Source: Hofstenia miamia
Taxonomy: Eukaryota; Xenacoelomorpha; Acoela; Hofsteniidae
Direction of reading: 5' to 3'
NCBI GenBank assembly: GCA_900660155.1
Contig: CABFPE010000174.1
Coordinates: forward strand, 393,394-457,393
Length of the DNA: 64,000 nucleotides
The notes under the pieces were generated by a model. That model did not search any database. It saw nothing but the letters and a program-made list of their open reading frames with translations, and was not told where the DNA came from. This document shows, one piece after another, positions 1 through 12,774 of the stretch. Both the position numbers and the translations under genes were made by a program. How positions within the stretch are numbered: position 1 is the first letter of the stretch; each line of letters begins with the position of its first letter.

Positions 1-1400
1 TGTTATAATCTCTTGATTCAATTATTTTACTTTGTTGTTCATATGGGTGAAACTTTCAGACAGTTTTTAAAATCCTATTTCCTTGTACTACAATGCATAA
101 TGCTGCTCATAGATCCTTCATTGTGACCCTAACCTGATTCAAAATGTGCCTTCATTGATCAAATGAAATTCTGGAGTATCTTCTCAGTTGCAAGAAGATT
201 GAATGGGGTTAGGGAATCCGTTCTTTTCTATTTAACTTCTTGTTTTTGATCTGATGAGGTTGTTTTCTAATGGAGACAATAAAATATTTTGTCCTATCCC
301 CACCCATATTCACCATTATTAAACATTGTATTGTTTATATAACAATTTGTAATTACCAAAATCAAGAGCAATTATCTATATTTTCAAATATTTCTATTTA
401 AATATAATATCAATGTACATGTACTTCAGAAGATATGCTTTTTTGAGCGATTTTCTACATAAAGAGCAATTATATTTTAATTGATTATTTCTCCTATTCA
501 CCAGGCCAAATGCAAATTTGTGTCTTCTGAAGAAAACTTGTTGCCCTCTTTCTGCAACATGAGAAGACAAAAACAGTTAAGTGTCCATTCAAATCCATGT
601 CTATCAAGTCGTTCTGTTTCTTTTAAACCAGATAGTGATCATGTTCACAAAGAATTTTGATAGCCTAGCAGTTTGAAATGCACAATAAAGATCTGCTATA
701 AAGCATTGATTTAATAAAAACTTTAAATAAAGACTAACAGAATGGCGATTTAAAGAGCCACTTTTATTAGTTTCAAGCTTATAATTGACAATGATGTGAA
801 ATATTGGTGGAAAAAGTTTAAAATTCTTCAGGTAGAGGTGCCTTTTATGTTACCTAGGAGAGATTTGATAAACAATTATTACAAAGTTGAAAACAAAAAC
901 TTGCAGGTGTAGTTCGAAATTTAGAATGTAAAGATGAATCATGAAGTGGTACAGAAATATATTTGATATAATATGATCAAATTTGTGCCGTTTACGATCA
1001 ATAAATATATTCGTTGCTATGGACTTTCAGTCATTATAAATTTTCATTTTGATTTTCAAGTGAAGCTTTGATATACATGGTAATCCCGTCTGCAAAGAAA
1101 TTGTTCCAAATTCAGATGCAGTTTTGAATAAATGCTTATTCATATCGTTTACTTATAAAGGTTTGAACATTTTTCACATGTTCTAAAAAAGTTAAAGAAT
1201 ACTAAGGCAAACCTACCTTTAGTTAAATAGAATAACTTTCTTAATATTAGTTTTAAGCAGGTAAATATATGTATGATTAATTGAATTCCTAGCCCCTCCA
1301 CTGAATGGGGAAGAATCCCTATATTTGAACATCAGTTGTGTTGACTATTCTAAAACTCAATTTAAAATTTTGACTTTCAGGGTGCAGATTTTATAGTACC
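1..1400. other. AT-rich stretch without recognised gene
   Basis: No open frame with recognisable protein motifs, no RNA gene and no clear repeat was seen here. The sequence is AT-rich with scattered short homopolymers, as expected for intron or intergenic DNA. Confidence 0.5.
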
Positions 1401-1403
1401 TTT

Positions 1404-1687
1404 CTAAGATTCCCTTCTTTGTTCAAGTAAACCATAAAATAGGCCTAAAATAAGCAGAATAGGCATTAACGTAAATAGCCAGTGCCAAAGCTTCATGAGA
1501 TGGGTCAGACGTGGACCTAAATTTTTCCTTATATATTCTCGCATATTCTTAATAGCAATCCCACAAATGCTAAAAACATGAATGTGAATAAATTTGCACA
1601 AAACACTTAGAATATTGAATGCGAATGCAATTACAAAAACAACGGTTTTTATGAAAGCTGTTGCAACAAGCGACGAGCCTTCACTAG
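1404..1687 (-). CDS. candidate terminal coding exon, small membrane protein (unidentified)
   Basis: About 94 codons stay open on the minus strand and end in TAG at 1404-1406. Codon composition is richer in G and C than the surrounding DNA, which suggests real coding sequence. There is no ATG near the 5' end: the frame opens with GTG, so I read it as an exon entered through an AG acceptor (the GTACAG ending at 1688) and not as a complete gene. The predicted peptide has two hydrophobic stretches long enough to span a membrane, one in its first third (from VATAFIKTVVFVIAFAFN) and one near the end (LWHWLFTLMPILLILGLF), separated by a basic linker, and a short charged C-terminus EQRRES. I do not recognise the family. 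It could instead be a chance open frame; the acceptor is weak because it lacks a long pyrimidine tract. Confidence 0.3.
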
Positions 1688-3364
1688 CTGTACTCACAAA
1701 TTAAGGGCCGCTTGTTAAAATATTAGCACTACACAACTAGTTCACAATGAATTCTGCAGTAGCTGAGAAAACAGGCTTTATAACGCACTATGGTGTATAT
1801 ATGGTTTTCACGATGAGTTTTATATATGAATTGTTTTGAATTTGGAAGATGGATTATTTTTACTGAGGAATCTTAGTTTTGGCATAACATATCGGCCTAT
1901 TTTTAACTGTGGATATAGGCTTAATAAGATGTTCTTGCATAAAAAACGCTAATTAAACATAATTTTTTGCAATATTGTATGAGTATGTCAATAAAATTAC
2001 TAAAGATGCCATCACAAATTTTAAGCAATTTCCAGGTAGCTTAAGGTTAATAAAATTATTTATATCCTAGTGGAAAAGAAGTAAGCTTTCAAACTAGTCG
2101 CTACCTCTGAATCTGCCTTTGGTTGTAACATATTTTCGTGGTTGGTGCTCAAAGAGAAACTTCCTTTCTATTTGAATAATAATTGATCATTGAAATTCCA
2201 CTACCTATCATTTTCAATGGCATTTCTTCTGTGCCTGACGCAAATTTGCAAAATAGAACGATTGTCAGACAATTTTTTTCTTAGTTCTTAAAATTGCCTC
2301 TAATGACGTTGAATTTCCTATTAGGATATTAGTTCGAAGTTAAATCCCATTATAATTTTTATGTTTTATCTAATTCTACATAGTAGCAAACAATTAGAGA
2401 TATTATATTTCGCTAAAAACTATAAATGCATTTTCAAAGCGTTATATTTCTGTAATAATAACGTCAAACTTTCTTTTGAATTTCAAAAATGAAAAGTAAA
2501 ATTCTTTAGCAAGAAATTTCTAAAAGATAATGAAACGCATTATATTTTTTTGTCAAGAGCTTTTATCTAAATACATATTGAAATTTGTTTATGGCTTCTA
2601 AGCAATTGCTTCCACACGCTATTATAACACACGATTAAAATGCTAATAGAAGCATTAATTTGATGTAAAAGTTTTTATTAATATATGAATAATAATATAC
2701 CTAGTTCCAAAGATATAAAACCATGTCTAAAAATGAGCGGGGTCAGCTTATGATAGAAGAAATGATAATTATGGATCCAAGATGTAAATATTGATTCTAT
2801 CATTATCAAACGGTTTCTATTGTTAACAACGGCGATTAAAGATATGAGTTAATATTATTCAATATATTGCGTGACTTATTAGAATTTCATGAACATTGAA
2901 GAACACAAGAAATAGTCGTATGTCATACGTTTAATGAAACTCAAACAACAAGAAAAGGGGGTTTTAGTATTGCAGAACCTTCAAAAAGACAATTCAAAGT
3001 TAGCACCACTCAGTGCATTAGTATCAGTATAGGCTTAAAATTATTAAAAGTTAATTCGTTTCAGTTTGATTCGATCTACGTGGACATTCCAAAATATAAT
3101 GATTTGTAACGATTCATAATTGTAGTAAGTTTCCGAACAATAGCAAGGCCAATCACATCATGAAATCAATTTAATTCTAAGCTCTCTCAGCAAACTCGTT
3201 TGGAAATTCATCTTATTTGCCACACGTTGTTTTTGTCTGTTGAACTCACAAGGAGCTTGATTCACGCACTTAGTAAACATTTTTGTACTAAATATTTTGT
3301 CATAAAACTTTGTGAGTTACCAAAACAATTATTCTTCTACAACATGAGGCAATTAGATATTTGG

Positions 3365-3389
3365 TGACGTCATTATTGTAATGACGCCT
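3365..3389. promoter_or_regulatory. CRE-like palindrome TGACGTCA plus half-site
   Basis: A perfect TGACGTCA octamer lies at 3365-3372, and a TGACGCC variant starts 17 bases further on. TGACGTCA is the consensus site of CREB/ATF bZIP factors. The same paired arrangement occurs near 40836. No gene start lies nearby, so function is unproven and the pair may simply be part of an old repeat. Confidence 0.25.
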
Positions 3390-3860
3390 TAATGTTCAAT
3401 CTTAATCAACCAAAAATTGGCAACTTTTGAAGTTTTTGAATTCTTGAACAGGAATTTTATAAAACTTTTTGAGTTGTTAAAGCCTGGTTAATGTACTCAT
3501 GGAAGGCGTTTTACCTTGCAACATACATAAAATGCCTAAATGAATAAAATGCAACATGGCATTATCAAAATGTTGAAAATAATTTTAATAAAAAGTTATA
3601 TAGCTAGAGAACGGTTAGGTAAATTGTTTAAAATTTTAACAAAATACGTTTGAATCTATAAAATTAAAATTAATGAAAGCACAGAAATGTTGCAATTTTC
3701 TAAAAACTAAGACCTAAATTGTTTGCAAGAGGGTGAAATCAACAACCTGTGCCAAAAAGGGTTAATGTATACCTGGGAGTTCTACATCTTTGCATTTAAA
3801 GTTTAACAATCATAGTTAAAAAATTTGGAAAAGTCTTGATTAAATCTCAATTATTTCATT

Positions 3861-4022
3861 TCATTCAAGGATCTTGGATGTTTCTTAATGGAAGTTTAAA
3901 AGAATTTTTTTGCAGATTTCCTTCAATGCTCTTTAAAGTTTCCTAAAAAATTAATAAGAATTTTTTCCTTGATTTCTTTCAATGATCTTAAACATTTCTT
4001 AATAGAAATTAATGAGATATTT
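3861..4022. repeat. degenerate tandem repeat, about 56-bp unit, three copies
   Basis: Three successive segments starting near 3861, 3920 and 3976 share the same order of words: TTCAA-GATCTT, then TTTCTTAAT, then GAA-TTTTTT. They have diverged strongly, so the array is old. Confidence 0.5.
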
Positions 4023-4866
4023 AATAGATTAACGTTTATTGATTACTTTTTTAGTCAAGATATAAAAACACTTATAGTTTTTATAGAATTTTGATGAAAT
4101 ACCAAAATAAATTATATTCATTTAAATTACTTTGAACATTACTTTTTAGTGTTGATAAAAAAATTTATCAAGCTATTACAATCATTTCAGTTTTTTAAAT
4201 ACTATAATGGTATAAAAAATTAGAATTCCATTTATTCATTAGTGAGGCGTGAGTGTATTAGTAATCACTGGTGTAAAATTGTGGCACTAGCAGTTATTGA
4301 GAATGGCAACACTCATCACCTGGCAGAAGTTCCACTAGCATCGCAGTAGTAATGTAATTTTAAATGTTTTTTTTTAAAATACTTAATTTTTTTCAAATGA
4401 AAATGAGATCTTATAGTAATTTAATTATAAATATAATATGAAATCAAAATATACAAACAACTAAATGTAAATGAATTCTGATTCACTTAGATTTGTATGC
4501 TTACTGTCAATGTATTGCATAGACCTATTGCTACAACAATAAATTCTTAAGCAATGCAAGTGATGTAAGCATTAAAAAATATAAAATATCTAAGAATGCT
4601 CAACTAAAGTATTTTGATGACCATACATTTTCAAAATTCTCACTTTTTTTCTTTAAATCTTATAAATTTTTAAGGATTTTCATTTTTGCATTGACTTGGA
4701 AAATTTCTAAAAGCGTTCGGGTTTATTGTAGTAGTGAGCACTGCTGCACAATATAAAAAATATCAGAGTATTACGGCATATCTGTAGTCATTTCATGTAT
4801 CAACTATTCCTTATCTATTCTAGCACATAAAGTGATGGAATTAATGCATTTTAAAACTATATGCAG

Positions 4867-4869
<3 letters not shown>

Positions 4870-4901
<32 letters not shown>
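4870..4901. repeat. (TA)n microsatellite
   Basis: Uninterrupted TA dinucleotide tract of about 32 bases. Confidence 0.95.
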
Positions 4902-4903
<2 letters not shown>

Positions 4904-4927
4904 AAATCTTCTTTACTGCAGTTATAT

Positions 4928-5215
4928 CAGCTATAGTCACAAGGAAATGTCTTTCGGTCTTTGAAGCTGTTTTGCAATTATTTGATTGAGATTACTTTAA
5001 CAAATTGAAAGTTTCAAATGTTTCTCAAAAAAGTTAATTTCAGCTGTTCTATCCACAAAGAAATGTTTTTTGGGCTTTGATGCTATTCTACAGTTATCTA
5101 ATTTATTTTATCAAACAAAATGTAAGTTTCAAAAATGTTTCTAAATAGTTCACTGCAGCTGTACTATTAATTCACAAAGCATTTGAAATTTCTAAAGGCA
5201 AAGAAAAATGTGTTA
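4928..5215. repeat. degenerate tandem repeat, about 114-bp unit, 2.5 copies
   Basis: Units begin with CAGCT at 4928, 5041 and 5156 (periods 113 and 115). Each continues with a CACAA(A/G)G-AAATG word, a CTTTGA-GCT word and a later AAGTTTCAAA-TGTTTCT word. The third copy is partial. Divergence indicates age. Confidence 0.55.
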
Positions 5216-7771
5216 TCAAGTTTTAGAATGCTATTTTACAAAATGATATAGTGATGTATACAACTACCTTAGCTTTCGACCACCAAAATATTTTTGATAG
5301 TTGAAAGAAGTTATTGCATTTTATGTTAATCGGGCACATCGGTAATATCACAAGCTTCAAGTAAGATAATGCATTGCATATATCCAAAACTGTAAAATAT
5401 AAAATTTCATGCATCAATTATAGTAGTCTTAAATTGTATAAAATTATCAATTAAAAGTTGCACTTCCTTTTAAGATTAATATTGAGAGTAATCTCAGTAG
5501 GCATTTTACATATAGTTTTCATAGTCCTTGTCAATTTCAAAGTTCAAGTTAAATTTCTTTATCGACATATATCTTTACTAAGAAATCAGGATTTACTTTG
5601 CCTTATATATTTATCAATGTGGGATAGCTAATTTATATGCAGTTAAGCAAATGAAAAATGATAATTATAAATATATAGTGGAAATTTTTAATTTAATATC
5701 CAAATGCACAAAATAATCATTTTACAACAATGGCAAATTATTTTGACGTTTACTGAGATGGAAATTTGATTTACAATTTAAGTTCTTAATGCATAGTGAT
5801 ATAAAACACACGTATAAGAAATTAGAAGTACTGCTTAGCATATAGAAATTTTCATAAAAATGTAAAATCGTTTGCATTTTTTGTAAATTTTAAAAAAATG
5901 AAAGGTTTTGTCAGTCTTATGGAATATGTTTGTGATATGTGTAAGTTTTCAAAGTCTTGTGTTTCTTGCAAGACATATACATTATACGTGAAGTTTTTTT
6001 CAAATAAGAGCATAAGCAATTGGTATGGAGTATAAATTTTAATTTCTTACTCACAGATTTTCTACCGTTACATTTATGGGGTCCTTAATATAGTATGACA
6101 ATAATTCAAGCAATAATTGAATTTTGCTGACAGCCCTTAGAAGACATAAATTTGACAAATTAAGTTAGGAATTAAATAAAATTACAGAATCTTAAATTTA
6201 TTAAGGCTTTCAAAAAAATTTTAGCCAATTAAACACATATTTAAGATAATTATTTTAGTAATTTATTTAAGAATTTTAAGAAAATGATTATGCAAAGCTT
6301 TGATACACAACAACAAATGTTTATTTAGTAAAGGAGCGACTTTTTGTTTTCAATTATCTTTGTGTGAGTAAATTTCAGTAGGATATTTATTATATTTGCA
6401 ATTTTTATTTTACAAAATTCATAAGTTGGAAAATGTTAAATAAAACTCGAAAACGTGAATGTTGCGAAGGCTTCGTGAAGCTTACAAGAACTTAAGCGTT
6501 TTTACTTTTACGTTTTTTTATAAAACTTTTACGTTTCTACAATATTTGTAAGTTTCATTTACAGGGGACTACATGAATCATAAACTACGTGCTAACAGTT
6601 TTGTAATTATGTATAATAGACTAATCACCATTAAATTTTGTACTCCATTGTTATCTTTGTTTTCTTCAAGTTTTAGATAAAACAAATTATTAGATGCAAA
6701 AGTGATTCATAACATTACCTGATATACATGGGGTTAAATCCGGCATTATAAGGAGAGAAGAAATTTAAGTTATAAATTTATATCTTAAACTACTCATATC
6801 TTTTTTTCAAAACAAGAATAAAATCTAATATCAATAATTTTTTTATTATTGTATATTTTAATGTTTTAATAACAGACTGTGAGAAAAAGTATGATCTTAG
6901 AAAAATGTCACGCTTTCTGAATTATATATGAGTAAAAGGCAAAATTTTAGTTAGCAATGAAGAATTGCTTTAAGAGTGAATTGGATTAAGTTTGATTATC
7001 TAAGTAGTTGATTTGACTGTATATAGAACGATCTGCTTTGTAGCTTAACTGCATTAGCGAAATCAGATGATAAACTAAAATGATTATATTTTCTTAAGTA
7101 TTTAGTTGATCATTGTCTGCTCAATTAAAATTTCACAGACTGACAAATATCCGTCTCAAGAGGTTCAGTTGATAAAGATTTTTGCATCTAAGGCTGATTG
7201 ATTACGGAGGTGATTAAGTCGTGTAGACGTTGAATTGGGAGAACTTTTGAAAACAATAAGTGAAATCCTTTGCATTTTGAGTGACATACACATCAGTAAG
7301 TAATTTATCTGTCCCGTCACACAATTTGAAATACAAACTGTTTACAAATTAAAACAAAACATTCGCGAAAACTAATATGACATTTAAGGACAAGTGTACG
7401 TATAAACTCAATTAGTTAAAAGATCACATTCAAGATCAAATTTACTACGCACTCGAAAATCTGTTTTCTAGACAAATTAATACAACCATATATCAACGGA
7501 AATGTCAGTTGCTTGGGACAGCCAAAGGAAATTTCAAGGAATATATTGTAAAAATAGTGAATGTGAACACTTGTCTACCTTGAATTTTATTAATGTATTA
7601 CCAAGGTTTGTCATTATTGAATTAACTGACCAAAAGTTTCTGAACTAAGCTGGCTCTTGCAGAATTATTAAACCAAAAATGGGCAAATCAGACTTCCTTG
7701 ACCTCTTTAGAGTGATTTTCCATGACTTTTTAGTTTTAATAAAGCCTGATTTAAAATTTTAATTAAATAAA

Positions 7772-9078
7772 CAGTATTGGAAAAAAAAATTCGGCCACCC
7801 ATGATTTGTCATACAAATGTCCAAGAAATGGACGCCAAGAATGTCATGTTTAATTTTTAATTAGATTTGAGGTTGCAGAAGAGGAATTCATCAATGTTGA
7901 GACATAATTATAACTGTTTACTTTAAATCTCAAGGAGAAATTCTACAATGCTTGTAGATAGCTAATCTCTTCTTGGAAAAATGTATTAAGCCACTTCAGA
8001 CCAAATCAGAAAATCTGTACACAATTTCATTGATTGAGCATTTTTCACTCAATTTATATTGAAAATGTCTAATAACAGTCTTTCTTCACTATATATGATG
8101 CCTGGTTACATACCTCTTGCCACCCGCGAGTTGTGTGCCTTCTAAACGAAATCCCAGGAAGACTTCAAAGGAATTTTGAGGGGGCAATGAGCTGATGGTC
8201 ACCTTGTGACATCAAGAGCTGTGCGAAATATCCTGAAGAAGTACTCAATTGAGACTTTCGTGGCACCCAGAAAGCCATTCTTAACCTCAAGGCAAAGTTT
8301 ACGCCAGGGGAGGTAGGCCCATTTAATAAGAGACAATTCATCTGAACATTAGTCTAATGTTATATTTTCAGATGAGTTAAGATTTGAGCTATACTCATCG
8401 AAAAGAATGTTGATAAAGAGACCAACTGGGCAGAAGTTCAGATTCCTGCCTCAACTTACTCAGGGGACCATGAATTATTGTGGGAAGTCTGTACTGGTAT
8501 GGGGTGCAATATGAAAGTATGGATTTCGCAAGATTGTTCACATCACTGGTACTCTCCTAAGCTCTTAATATGTTCGGATTTTAGAAAAGGAACTCTTGCC
8601 ACTCCTTACAAGTGATCAATATATAAGCTCCATGTCATACCTCAAAAGAAATGACAAATTTTCTCCACAATAATGAGGTTGTTATCTCTGCTGATTGACC
8701 TAGCCAATCTCCAGACCTTAGCATTATAGAAAATATGTGAAAAGAGGTCAAATATCGAACTGGGACAATTTTGTTGCTAAGTGCTTACATTGCATCAATT
8801 ATTCAGTTATGTATCTTATTTTGAATTTACTTTTTCAGATTTGCTCATTTATTGAATTTTTTCAGGTGGCCGAATACATTTTTCTAATACAAATTTTCTA
8901 ATTTTGATTAAAAATTAATAGCCAATTGTTATTCTACATATTTTATTGTATTAGACATACAAATTTTGCTTTTTTAATCAAAGTAACACTTAGTTATAGT
9001 TTTTGACACATTATATCCAATGAATGCTCATTATTTATTCAAAATAGTAAGGTGGTCGAATACATATTTCCAGTACTG
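7772..9078 (+). mobile_element. Tc1-like DNA transposon with doubled (IR/DR) termini
   Basis: The outer ends form inverted repeats: CAGTATTGG...TTCGGCCACC at 7772-7799 and its complement at 9051-9078. A second, inner copy of the same word lies about 200 bases inside the left end (7972-7994) and about 186 bases inside the right end (8865-8889). This two-repeats-per-end layout is the IR/DR arrangement known from Tc1-like transposons such as Sleeping Beauty, where each repeat binds transposase. A TA dinucleotide follows the right end; the left TA appears mutated to AA. Length 1.3 kb fits an autonomous-size Tc1 element. The enclosed transposase frame is broken, so this copy is immobile by itself. 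Confidence 0.85.
8100..8785 (+). pseudogene. Tc1-family transposase, broken
   Basis: Plus-strand translation in shifting frames gives successive Tc1 transposase landmarks: a segment around SRAVRNILKKY, then FVAPRKPFLTSRQSLRQG, then FSDELRFELYSSKRM with the first catalytic Asp, RPTGQKF, GKSVLVWGA, VRILEKELLPLL, and finally PSQSPDLSIIENM with the conserved Glu near the C-terminal end of the DD34E triad. At least five in-frame stops and two or more frame changes interrupt it, and the region that normally carries the second catalytic Asp is scrambled. It would have encoded the DDE recombinase that cuts and pastes the surrounding element. Confidence 0.85.
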
Positions 9079-9079
9079 T

Positions 9080-9350
9080 ATTTTTGATTTTTTTTCAATG
9101 AATCCCTTTCGAGAAAAGCTTTTGCTATTATTCAACACAATACCAAAGTAATATATAATTAATGCTTTGCATTCTTTCGTAAAAAAAATTTAAAACAGAA
9201 ATGCATATATCCATGTACAGGCGTTGGATACAAAATTTTAAAATATCTACAGTAAATACATATACGGTCTCTAAAGACTATGCCGGAGGGCTTTAGATAC
9301 GGGTCTAAAAATTTTTTGTGTGCGTAAGAAATTAAACTTCTATTCCTAAG

Positions 9351-9382
<32 letters not shown>

Positions 9383-10135
9383 TGTATTGACAAGCGCAAG
9401 CGTAAGCTGCATAACCGGCGCAAAAAATGATAAATCGCAAGCGGCGATAAGCAAGGGTTAAAAGCGCAGCTTACTGAACAATTAGATCGCTTCAGAAAAC
9501 AAATGAATACCAAAGTTTATTAAAATGAATACACTTAGACCTGCTACTAATTTCTTAATACTATGTAAATTTTCATAAACGACAGGAAAAATTCCATTTC
9601 CGCATTGCATATTGCTAGTGTTAGGGAATTTTTATCTCAATACTCGCGAAATTAATGAGTATTTTGAAAATGAATATATTGCGACTAAGATATATTGGTG
9701 GGGTTGCTAGTAAACTTTATTCAATTGTGACTACAAACAAATAAAACAACATAATTATAATAAAAAAATTACTACTATTTTCAAAAATTAACGCTTGTTA
9801 GCTGTCATTGCATAATAAGAACAGTTTATATTTTTGATTTCCAGCTTTTTGTAATCCGGTTTTGAATTGCGCAAGGTAAGACACTATTACTTTTGTGTGA
9901 AAAATTTACAGAGGTAAGATATATTACAAAAAACCTTTATTATAAGACATAAAAATTTTAGAATCCCTTTACAATTCCCAGATAATAATCGAAATTTAGT
10001 GATTCTAACGCCTCAGCTGCTATTGGATCTACGCTTGAACGATGTCTGTACAGTTAACCCTGCAGAAAAGATGCCTCTCTCTGATTGACCACCACCCACA
10101 TGTTTGAACTAAATTAATTTTGAAATGCAAGCATA
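9080..10135. other. AT-rich stretch with (TA)n tract, no gene seen
   Basis: Holds a 29-base (TA)n tract at 9351-9379. The open frame across it (9159-9440) owes its middle to the microsatellite and is not protein-like. Confidence 0.5.
9351..9379. repeat. (TA)n microsatellite
   Basis: Uninterrupted TA dinucleotide tract. Confidence 0.95.
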
Positions 10136-10139
10136 TACA

Positions 10140-10685
10140 CTTTATTTCTTATGTATTTTCTCGAAAGTCGATAGGATATCATCAGTAACGCAAATATCAC
10201 AATTCTTTTAGTATGCGAACTCAATTCGCAAATCACAATTAGTGATGCTATGAGAGGGCTGGCTTATTCTAGAATCTATCTTGGAATAAGTCACCATCAA
10301 TCCAGAATCATAACGAATACGTTTGTGAGCAAAGGCGTTCACAGCTTCATGCATGTGATGCATAAACCCACTTATCAATATCTAAAAGTAAAGAATGTGT
10401 AAATTCTTCTTCCTCTGATGTGTCAACATCATAATCTCTCTGCAGCGAATTGAGTTCTATTAGGAAGGATGTGTCGAAGGGGGTGTGTCGAATTTGATTG
10501 GATCTTGCTGAATAATTGTTCATCTTTTTTTTTATTAAATCATGTATTGATGTAAACGATTGTATGATTCCGAATCGGATAGCTTTCTTTTGTATTCTAT
10601 CAATGTAGTCCAAATTTATCTTGTTCTCTGCTGCTTACGCTTCAAGTCCATAATAATTAAAGTTGCAATAATACTAGAATACAAT
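10140..10685 (-). pseudogene. LINE reverse transcriptase C-terminal remnant with 3' tail
   Basis: On the minus strand an 88-codon open frame (10347-10613) and its in-frame upstream extension to about 10680 read NYYGLEA, a stop, AAENKI, then LDYIDRIQKKAIRFG and IHDLIKKK. Many LINE polymerases (Jockey/CR1/RTEX-like) carry a DYG-VWG ... L-KIQKRAIR-I pattern after the reverse transcriptase palm, and this matches it loosely. The frame continues to an acidic stretch (TSEEEEF) before its stop. Further downstream on the same strand, near 10150-10180, is a CTGATGA word followed by an A-rich tail, plausibly the element's 3' UTR. The 5' part, including the catalytic palm, is missing. The exact clade is uncertain. 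Confidence 0.45.
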
Positions 10686-10849
10686 AAATTCACATTCAGA
10701 AGTTACAAAAGTAACATATCTCTTAATTACCTATAGTATGGCCATAATTCACTGGCCATCCTTTAAAATATCAAGATACCAAAAATATATAACGAACAAT
10801 ATTTCACAAGAACTCTTAAAATTCAGGATAATACTAGGAAATACGTCTG

Positions 10850-11631
10850 TCAAATTAGTTTTTTTCCACCTTTGGCAGTCACTTTTGACATGAGCAAATT
10901 TTCAGTTAGTTTGTGTTTGATTTCCTTAACCACAACTTGTTTGATTATTTTGCATAAGGTGGGATTATAATGGGCAAGTTTCTCTTTCACTATTTTCCAA
11001 AGTTTTCGATTGGGCAAAATCAGTTGAGTTGCATGGACAAAGACCCAAAACCTTGAGGTCATGATTTTCCAGCTTTTATTTAGTCATGGTTGATAGCATG
11101 TTGGAAATAATTGCAGTTACACATTCAAAGGAAGCGTTGTGTAAAAGCAAATTAGTAGTAGCTCCCTTATGACAAATGCAGCGGCTGAAACGTTCATTTT
11201 CCTGCAATTGCACACAAACTATAATTTTCATCTTTGGACATTACTGTGGGTCATTAATCCACGGTCAAATTTTGTCATTAACATTTTTGGCTGTATGATT
11301 GAAAGTCTCATTCAGAAAGTCATTGATGAATAATGAATGCACTACGCAATGTAGCAAGAAGATCAGCTTTTGTGCAACTAGATTCAGCAAAATGCTTTAT
11401 CTTGCATATTCACAAACTGATTCGGACTTCAACTACGGTTGTGATATGTGCTCTTCCATTGTGTTTTGGACGGGCAAAAGAACGGTTGGTTTGATGAATG
11501 TGAAGAATGTTTGCCAGTGCTGTGTGGCTGATGTTGAATTGAAAGGAATTTGGACGATTTGATATACCTGTACCATGTAGAGTTAAAATTAGTGCCCTCA
11601 ATGAGGACATAAAAAATGGCAATGATTCCAA
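10850..11631 (-). pseudogene. second Tc1-like transposase relic
   Basis: The 5' part (11410-11631) reads RALILTLHGTGISNR ... ISHTALANILHIHQT ... FARPKHNGRAHITT. This is the helix-turn-helix and GRP-like linker of Tc1 transposase N-termini. The 3' part (10850-11062) reads LWKIVKEKLAHYNPT ... IIKQVVVKEI ... TAKGGKK, the usual Tc1 C-terminus that follows the final catalytic Glu. Between them the frame is destroyed by many stops and the catalytic core cannot be traced. The spacing of about 350 bases is shorter than an intact core needs, so there was also deletion. No terminal inverted repeats were identified. The sequence differs from the 8 kb element, so it is a separate family. Confidence 0.75.
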
Positions 11632-12774
11632 AGAGCTATGTTCTTATTGGTTGTCATAAAATACCATTTACACCCATATAAATGCATGTACACTTACGTA
11701 TGCCCTAGTATTTTAGTATTTTTGGACTACTGCAGAATAATTGAAAAACGAATATATATTTCACTTAAGTTTATAGCCTTCAATGCAAAATCATGATGGA
11801 ACAAAAGTTTTATTCAAGAAGTGGTTTGCTCTTTGACAAATTCGTTTATTGTAAGCAATTGCAAAATTAAAAAATTATTGTGGTATCACTTAAGCTAGGT
11901 AGAATAAAAATTTTAACCATTATAGCAACCGTACCATTTATAATTTTGAGCTTTCCAAGACGCATTGCCCCAAAAAATTTATAAGACATACGATAATGAC
12001 TGTCATAATATTGACAATTATTTTATTGCCAATGCCATAATCAATAAAACGGTGTTTGTCATCTTCAGCCTTTTACCACAATTAATTCTTTCAATTCGAA
12101 ATGTCGGAAAATAATTTCGTCTGATCGAGAAATGAATGTCTAGACAAAACAGTTTAAATAATGCTTGTCACGGATAATATTTGGTGAATTAATAGAATAT
12201 TAAGTTTCTAGCAAACAAATATTATTTTTTGTAAGCCTCTAGCTAATAATTTTCATTTTTTTTTAAAAATTCACATTATTTTCAGATTCTTAGGGGCGCT
12301 TCTAAAATGAGCTCAAATTTTTGGCAATCTCCATCTTTCATATGTATATTAAGAGTTTTTAACAACTTGAGAAATATTTACCAAATGTTTGCAAAACTTT
12401 GAAATTCTGATAAATATTCTCGAAACTGAAAAGATTTACCAAATTATTGCATGCAAGTCCAGCCCCACACAGCAATTCTAAAGAATAATCGATTATAACA
12501 TAATTTTTTGATATTGAACTGTTGTAGCTATGCTAAGATAGCAAACAGAACTCGAAGACTGACAACAACAATTTCCATTAGTTTGTCCACATGAATTCAT
12601 TAGCTAGAGGGATTAAAAGGAAAATCATCACCAGCTTGAAAATCTCTCAGCCCAACGAAGTATATAATTTTCAATAAAAAATAATATTAAAATTTGATTT
12701 TTAGATTTACTGATCAATAATAATTAAGTTTTCTGCTACTAATTATAATTACCTGATAATTCACATACAATAAC

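Larger units (their letters stand above)
1710..7765. other. AT-rich non-coding stretch
   Basis: No gene recognised. It contains the CRE-like palindrome near 3365, the degenerate tandem repeats near 3.9 kb and 4.9-5.2 kb, and a (TA)n tract at 4870. Short open frames such as the one at 5223-5417 have no protein-like features. Confidence 0.5.

Noticed and set aside
10150..10180. Hammerhead-like motif in the LINE tail (CTGATGATATCC...)
   Set aside because: No pairing hairpin separates the CTGATGA word from a GAAA box, so it does not meet the layout seen at the PLE ends.
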